Shown here in pieces: positions 9,701 through 11,692 of a stretch of 11,692 bases of DNA. This DNA comes from JBAYJY01 sp041664945. GTDB lineage: Bacteria; UBP15; UBA6099. Below the pieces are notes generated by a model, which did not search any database, had not been told where the DNA came from, and saw only the letters and a list, made by a program, of their open reading frames with translations. The stretch's first letter is position 1. Every line of letters starts with the position of its first letter. Made by a program: the position numbers and the translations under genes. The stretch lies in contig JBAYJY010000146.1 of NCBI GenBank assembly GCA_041664945.1, positions 1 through 11,692 on the forward strand, read 5' to 3'.

Positions 9701-11692
9701 AGTTGCCTCTCAACGAGCAACTGAAACGCCTGATCATAAGTCACTCGATGAATACAGGCATAGATGTGCCCGGCGGAGTATTTCTAAGAACGGCAAACCA
9801 GATTCCGGCGGAAGATTTAAACCTCATGCTGGCGGCCGCCCGTGTTGTGCTTGTCGCGGCGCGCGGTCCTCTACCACAGCAGTTGAGCGTACCGCACGAG
9901 GTGGTCAAACTGCCCGGTGCGCTCGCCACGAAATATATCGAGGAAGAGCCCTCGGCGCAACTTCCGTTCATTGAGTTGCCTTACTTCAACGGATTGGGCG
10001 GTTTCACGCCAGACGGCAGGGAATACGCTATCTTCCTCGGCCCTCACCAACAGACGCCGGCCCCGTGGGTGAACGTAATAGCGAACCCGACTTTCGGAAC
10101 CATGGTCAGCGAATCCGGTTCGGGTTTCACCTGGTACGGCAACAGTCAGCAGAACAGGCTTACCGGATGGTCGAACGACCCGGTGTCGGATTCTTGTTCG
10201 GAAGCCGTATACATTCGCGATGAGGAGACTGGAACCTTCTGGACACCTACTCCGCTGCCGATTCGGGAACGCGACGCTTACCGCACACGGCACGGCGCAG
10301 GCTATACTGTTTTCGAGCACAACAGCCATGCCATTGAACAGGAGCTCACGATGTTCGTGCCGGTCACAGACGGCGGCGGCGATCCGATAAGCATCCGAAA
10401 GCTCAAACTCCGCAACGACTCATCCCGGCCGAGAAAGCTCTCAGTAACTTTCTATGTTGAATGGACGCTCGGCGAACATCGCGAGAACATGCAGACGCAC
10501 ATCATCACCGCGTATGACCGGGACTCAAAGACAATACTGGCTCGCAACCACTATCGCGCAGATTACGGCGACCGTGTCGCCTTTGCTACAACGAGCCCGG
10601 CTCCGCAGACTTACACCGGCGACCGCTCGGAGTTCATCGGCCGAAACGGCAGCCTCGCGACACCGGCTGCCCTAAGGCGCATCGGATTTTCGGGCAGGGT
10701 CGGCACAGGACTCGATCCTTGCGCGGCCCTGCACGTGAAAGTCAACCTTGCGCCCGGTGAAAGTGCGGAGATTTTCTGTCTGCTCGGCGAAGCGGGTTCC
10801 GCAGATGAGGCGAAAGCTCTCGTCAAAAAATATCGCGGCGCCGCAGCCGTTAAAGTTGCGCTGGAGCAAACCAACTCATGGTGGGACAAACTGCTTGAAA
10901 CCGTTCAAGTTAACACGCCATCGCATTCCGTGAACCTGCTGCTGAACCGCTGGCTCCTCTATCAGACGTTGAGTTGCCGGCTGTGGGGACGTTCGGGCTT
11001 CTATCAGTCGGGCGGAGCATTCGGTTTCCGGGATCAGCTTCAGGATGTGATGTCCCTGATGTATGCGGCGCCAGAACTGGCGCGACAACATCTGCTGCGC
11101 GCCGCAGGCAGGCAGTTCCGGGAGGGAGACGTACAGCACTGGTGGCACCCGCAGAGCGGCGCCGGCGTCAGGACGCGATGCTCCGACGATCTCCTGTGGC
11201 TTCCTTATGTGACTGCCAACTATGTACGTGTCACGGGCGACGTAAATATTCTTAAGGAACAAATCGGCTTCCTCGAAGCCCAGCCGCTCGAAGCCGGCGA
11301 GCGAGAAGTTTTCGGGACGCCCGTTGAATCGCGTGACGGCGCATCTCTTTACGAACATTGCAGGTTGGCGATTGAACGTGGAATCACGTCCGGCCCGCAT
11401 GGGCTTCCGTTGATGGGAACCGGAGACTGGAATGACGGAATGAATCTCGTCGGGGCGGAAGGCAGAGGCGAAAGCGTGTGGCTTGCGTGGTTCCTCGTGG
11501 ATACGCTTAAGCAATTCGCGGGGCTTACGGAGTTGGCGGGCGGAACCTCGGAGTCGGCGGCGCAATACATTATAAAGTCGGAGCGGCTTGCCGCTTCCAT
11601 CGAGAAATCGGCGTGGGACGGCGCTTGGTATCAGCGCGCATGGTTCGACGTCGGAACGCCGCTCGGTTCCTCGAAAAATGAGGAGGCGCGGA
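3247..11692 (+). CDS. ndvB: Cyclic beta-1,2-glucan synthase (NdvB/Cgs/ChvB family), 3' end outside window
   Basis: Giant inner-membrane enzyme that polymerises glucose from UDP-glucose into beta-1,2-glucan, cyclises it and trims it. The frame is open from 3247 to the window edge (2815 codons, no stop). Order: membrane extension 1-175; family N-terminal region about 180-540 (SPSAEWILDNFHLI, MGELWAAPLMLRIALI); membrane pair 557-611; GT84 about 620-945 (TLDSDTQ D774/D776, SHDLIEG H887/D888, REHRWIRGDWQ R922/W923); membrane pairs 966-1010 and 1083-1126; cyclisation domain about 1130-1710; GH94 region from about 1760 with DWND at 2727-2730. All signature motifs are intact, so it should be active. 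Brucella Cgs is about 2,860 residues; about 200 more residues are expected here, giving roughly 3,000. Transcribed divergently from the binding-protein/cyclase operon. No NdvA/Cgt exporter is visible. The gene symbol is by family. Confidence 0.95.
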   Translation, partial: MSDTGIILGFYIVQKDATEALRRLRHNRFRRTALISKSVDGRFHKVAISPLFWIAWGSVLGFALGIPIAVLIFGTATALIQLAGVLTVVISAAAGSMATLLAARVFRVYIDSDLVKIYLGRLVAGETVIIVQAPSVALERALNLLRGAGQAQPAIFVFHPDRKTDAAPVPAKAKNMTAAQLSAQARLLAGYHNVQPYIGHKPPLLDQVDSCLAEIDQCRRELDEASRLEQRNSPSAEWILDNFHLIKANADDVRLNLPKKFYRELPILIAEPLKGMPRIYGIASDLISHTDGQLDRHIISNHLNNYQEIESLTMGELWAAPLMLRIALIAQIRRLTGQMIKWLRDRESADFWANRLQAASRRDPERLFSFLSDLASEQPEPSEHFAFHLTSRLFGESDVLLHVKSWLERKPTSNFVDGTVREQARQAAHHASIGNAITSLRQLSLLDWREVFEEQNAVEKILHADPAGIYLRMDFATRDRYRHAVEELARGSGVSEQDVASAAVAMASADNPERDQRLDHVGYYLIDKGRPRLASQLSCRETRRRRTIQWVYRNHTIIYIASILILTASAVAALFSVGLIAGEHAVLIAAAAVLGALPASQIAVQTVNYLVTRLLPPRLLPKMSFEKEGIPDEFRTLVVVPMMLTNLPTVREEIEKLEVRYLANPDANLLFSLFSDYTGADTVHAVGDAELLTAAVDGIQALNERYGADRFLLFHRDRVWTESEQSFIGWERKRGKLEILNRLLNGEALPDGQEIVHVGDPDLLSNVRFVITLDSDTQLLRDTARRMIETMAHPLNRPPFDPAEGTGSRAYTIIQPRVSSSLPSATATAFSRLFTDPVGTDPYTRAVSDVYQDISGEGSYIGKGIYDPRTFHHVLKNRFPEQTILSHDLIEGAHLRVGYVSDIELFDEFPGDYFSYAKREHRWIRGDWQIADWCMPRVPSGDGKRAPNPLSALNRWKIGDNLRRSVVPAVTIVFLVASWLISSALGAAASLLAGLLAFFPVFLGLVTLVTSKRGSESASLRILGHNTLRCFVELIFLPHRAVVATDAILKVFYRRMVSHRKFLEWATAQAVQQKASGRLRPLLIQLGAVSLLSIAAIIAIWQLHPGNLLYAIPFLLLWIAAPIAGMRLSAPRQHRKQQKLSPKDEEMLRNTARRTWRYFAEFVGPDSAWLPPDNYQISFGNNLAMRTSPTNIGLSLLGDLGAHDFGFLTCDEVMERATGSFSTLKQLEKYNGHLLNWYDLKTLAPLEPRYVSTVDSGNLLGCLWTLDAGIQEILDKPVIGPRALNGLLDTLHVLCESLEKTKIIEEYMEIIKLLEHQFSDPPETLYELIGRIRMASGPAGMLFRALRERDRSDNEAIYWSGQIESTLTSWSILIDRYLPWVEILADEPHETPVMPGDYAIMDRRDALKNAPSMRQLASGEVSLLNKVLSSENDINGQEPAEWNRRIGDAFARAKWMAAEMLDRAVGLLDSIHELSDGMNMRFLYDEERRLFSIGFSVKEQRLDTSHYDLLASEARIGSLVAIARGDVPSKHWMAMSRPYGSIEGRRVLLSWTGTMFEYLMPLLLQRNYDNSLLDQACREAVRMQIEYGRRRGTPWGVSESAYSDVDSNHTYQYQAFGVPGLGLKRIIGEDLVVAPYATMLALAVAPREAALNLKRLSRLGLYGAFGFYESLDLSRERSREGERGVIVEAYMAHHQAMSFLAIDNLVNDRPMQRRFHRDARVRASEPLFYERVPVSPPIYQGSERDQLSSRMAPEGIAPSVSEFTTPHSTYPKTQLLSNGRYSLMVTNAGGGYSRWGNFDITRWRADSTRDPWGVFCYIRDLQSQRAWNNGFQPICGILDNYAVSFKLDHADIRRSDDGIETETEIIVAPEDDAEIRHISLINRSGRKRELEVTSYIELALAPHNADLQHQAFSKMFVHTETEPRFGALTAHRRTSSPNEQQVWAAHLICTEDAPQGEMEFETDRKRFIGRGRTTANPAALRDDLSNTQGSTLDPVFSLRRKITLEPGGRMDFSLVLCAAETYDEIVSLIEKYSHLHSVSRELDMSWSHAQLELRHLRIQPDDARRFQELANSMLYPNPQLRLWSELLKQNKLGQPRLWPYGISGDLPMAVVVIGEDMDIDLVRQVLQAHSYWRLHGLVADLLILNEEAASYELPLNEQLKRLIISHSMNTGIDVPGGVFLRTANQIPAEDLNLMLAAARVVLVAARGPLPQQLSVPHEVVKLPGALATKYIEEEPSAQLPFIELPYFNGLGGFTPDGREYAIFLGPHQQTPAPWVNVIANPTFGTMVSESGSGFTWYGNSQQNRLTGWSNDPVSDSCSEAVYIRDEETGTFWTPTPLPIRERDAYRTRHGAGYTVFEHNSHAIEQELTMFVPVTDGGGDPISIRKLKLRNDSSRPRKLSVTFYVEWTLGEHRENMQTHIITAYDRDSKTILARNHYRADYGDRVAFATTSPAPQTYTGDRSEFIGRNGSLATPAALRRIGFSGRVGTGLDPCAALHVKVNLAPGESAEIFCLLGEAGSADEAKALVKKYRGAAAVKVALEQTNSWWDKLLETVQVNTPSHSVNLLLNRWLLYQTLSCRLWGRSGFYQSGGAFGFRDQLQDVMSLMYAAPELARQHLLRAAGRQFREGDVQHWWHPQSGAGVRTRCSDDLLWLPYVTANYVRVTGDVNILKEQIGFLEAQPLEAGEREVFGTPVESRDGASLYEHCRLAIERGITSGPHGLPLMGTGDWNDGMNLVGAEGRGESVWLAWFLVDTLKQFAGLTELAGGTSESAAQYIIKSERLAASIEKSAWDGAWYQRAWFDVGTPLGSSKNEEAR
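5104..6081 (+). other. GT84 glucosyltransferase domain
   Basis: Residues about 620-945, cytoplasmic, between membrane-helix pairs. It holds LFSLFSDYTGAD (D676), IGWERKRGKL (W730), the metal/UDP-binding TLDSDTQ (D774, D776), EGSYIGKGIYD (857-867), SHDLIEG (886-892, likely catalytic Asp D888) and a Q/RxxRW-type REHRWIRGDWQ (919-929). This is the complete motif set of the processive UDP-glucose beta-1,2-glucosyltransferase. Confidence 0.9.
6634..8376 (+). other. Middle cyclisation (GH189-type, 'glycoamylase') domain
   Basis: Residues about 1130-1710. Family landmarks: RTSPTNIG (1186-1193), NGHLLNWYD (1231-1239), RYVSTVDSGN (1249-1258), SHYDLLASEARIG (1505-1517), LLSWTGTMFEYL (1548-1559), VSESAYSD (1597-1604) and EAYMAHHQAMSF (1688-1699). 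In characterised synthases this region carries out transglycosylation to close the ring. E1513, E1557 and E1599 are conserved-looking candidates for catalytic acids; I did not align them. Confidence 0.8.
8524..11692 (+). other. GH94 region: two supersandwich copies and a truncated phosphorylase barrel
   Basis: Residues about 1760-2815. The first beta-supersandwich is about 1770-2060, followed by a linker with LWPYGISGDLP; the second is about 2245-2540. The (alpha/alpha)6 barrel starts near 2560 with FGFRDQLQDVM (2593-2603), VQHWWHP (2629-2635), RCSDDLLW (2644-2651) and GTGDWNDGMN (2724-2733), which carries the family's general-acid Asp. The domain phosphorolyses linear beta-1,2-glucan and thereby sets ring size. 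The window ends before the expected phosphate-binding residues. Confidence 0.88.

Noticed and set aside
10876..11565. 229-codon open frame on the minus strand inside the GH94 barrel
   Set aside because: Antisense to conserved barrel motifs (GFRDQLQD, HWWHP, DWND); Arg-rich composition without a domain pattern.

Overview
The window holds three protein-coding genes and one divergent promoter region. It suggests a Gram-negative (diderm) bacterium: there is a periplasmic binding protein with a Sec signal peptide, a membrane cyclase with a periplasmic sensor, and an inner-membrane cyclic beta-1,2-glucan synthase. Coding DNA looks moderately GC-rich with AT-rich flanks. I saw no rRNA, tRNA, IS element or CRISPR, so I do not assign a phylum. 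The gene style would fit a deltaproteobacterium-like or other uncultured diderm lineage.

Left part, minus strand (about 97-2954): a two-gene operon. The promoter-proximal gene encodes a secreted PhnD/TAXI-like solute-binding protein with an unusual C-terminal tail carrying two CX3C pairs. It overlaps by an ATGA tetranucleotide with a gene for a membrane class III adenylate cyclase (periplasmic Cache-like sensor, HAMP, catalytic domain with Thr in the class IIIb position). No ABC permease/ATPase or TRAP membrane subunit lies in the window. I therefore read the pair as a possible sensing module, in which the binding protein presents a ligand to the cyclase, rather than as a transporter.

Centre (2955-3246): a 292-bp AT-rich divergent intergenic region. 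It has a convincing sigma70-type promoter for the binding-protein/cyclase operon, and a perfect TATAAT with a poor -35 box for the glucan synthase. A near-identical element (CGATG[T]CGATTCAA) occurs twice, and ATTCA/TGAAT half-sites recur around both promoters.

Right part, plus strand (3247 to the window end): one giant uninterrupted reading frame of at least 2815 codons. It encodes a cyclic beta-1,2-glucan synthase (NdvB/Cgs/ChvB family) with, in order, an N-terminal membrane extension of about 175 residues that is not part of the usual family architecture as I know it, the family N-terminal helical region, a GT84 glucosyltransferase between membrane-helix pairs, the middle cyclisation (GH189-type, formerly 'glycoamylase') domain, two supersandwich copies and a GH94 phosphorylase barrel. 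The gene leaves the window just after the GH94 catalytic DWND motif, so I infer that about 200 C-terminal residues lie outside. The protein should make cyclic beta-1,2-glucans from UDP-glucose for the periplasm.

The arrangement, a periplasmic sensing/cAMP operon back to back with an osmoregulated-glucan synthase, suggests possible co-regulation of envelope glucan synthesis with an external signal. That link is inference from layout only.
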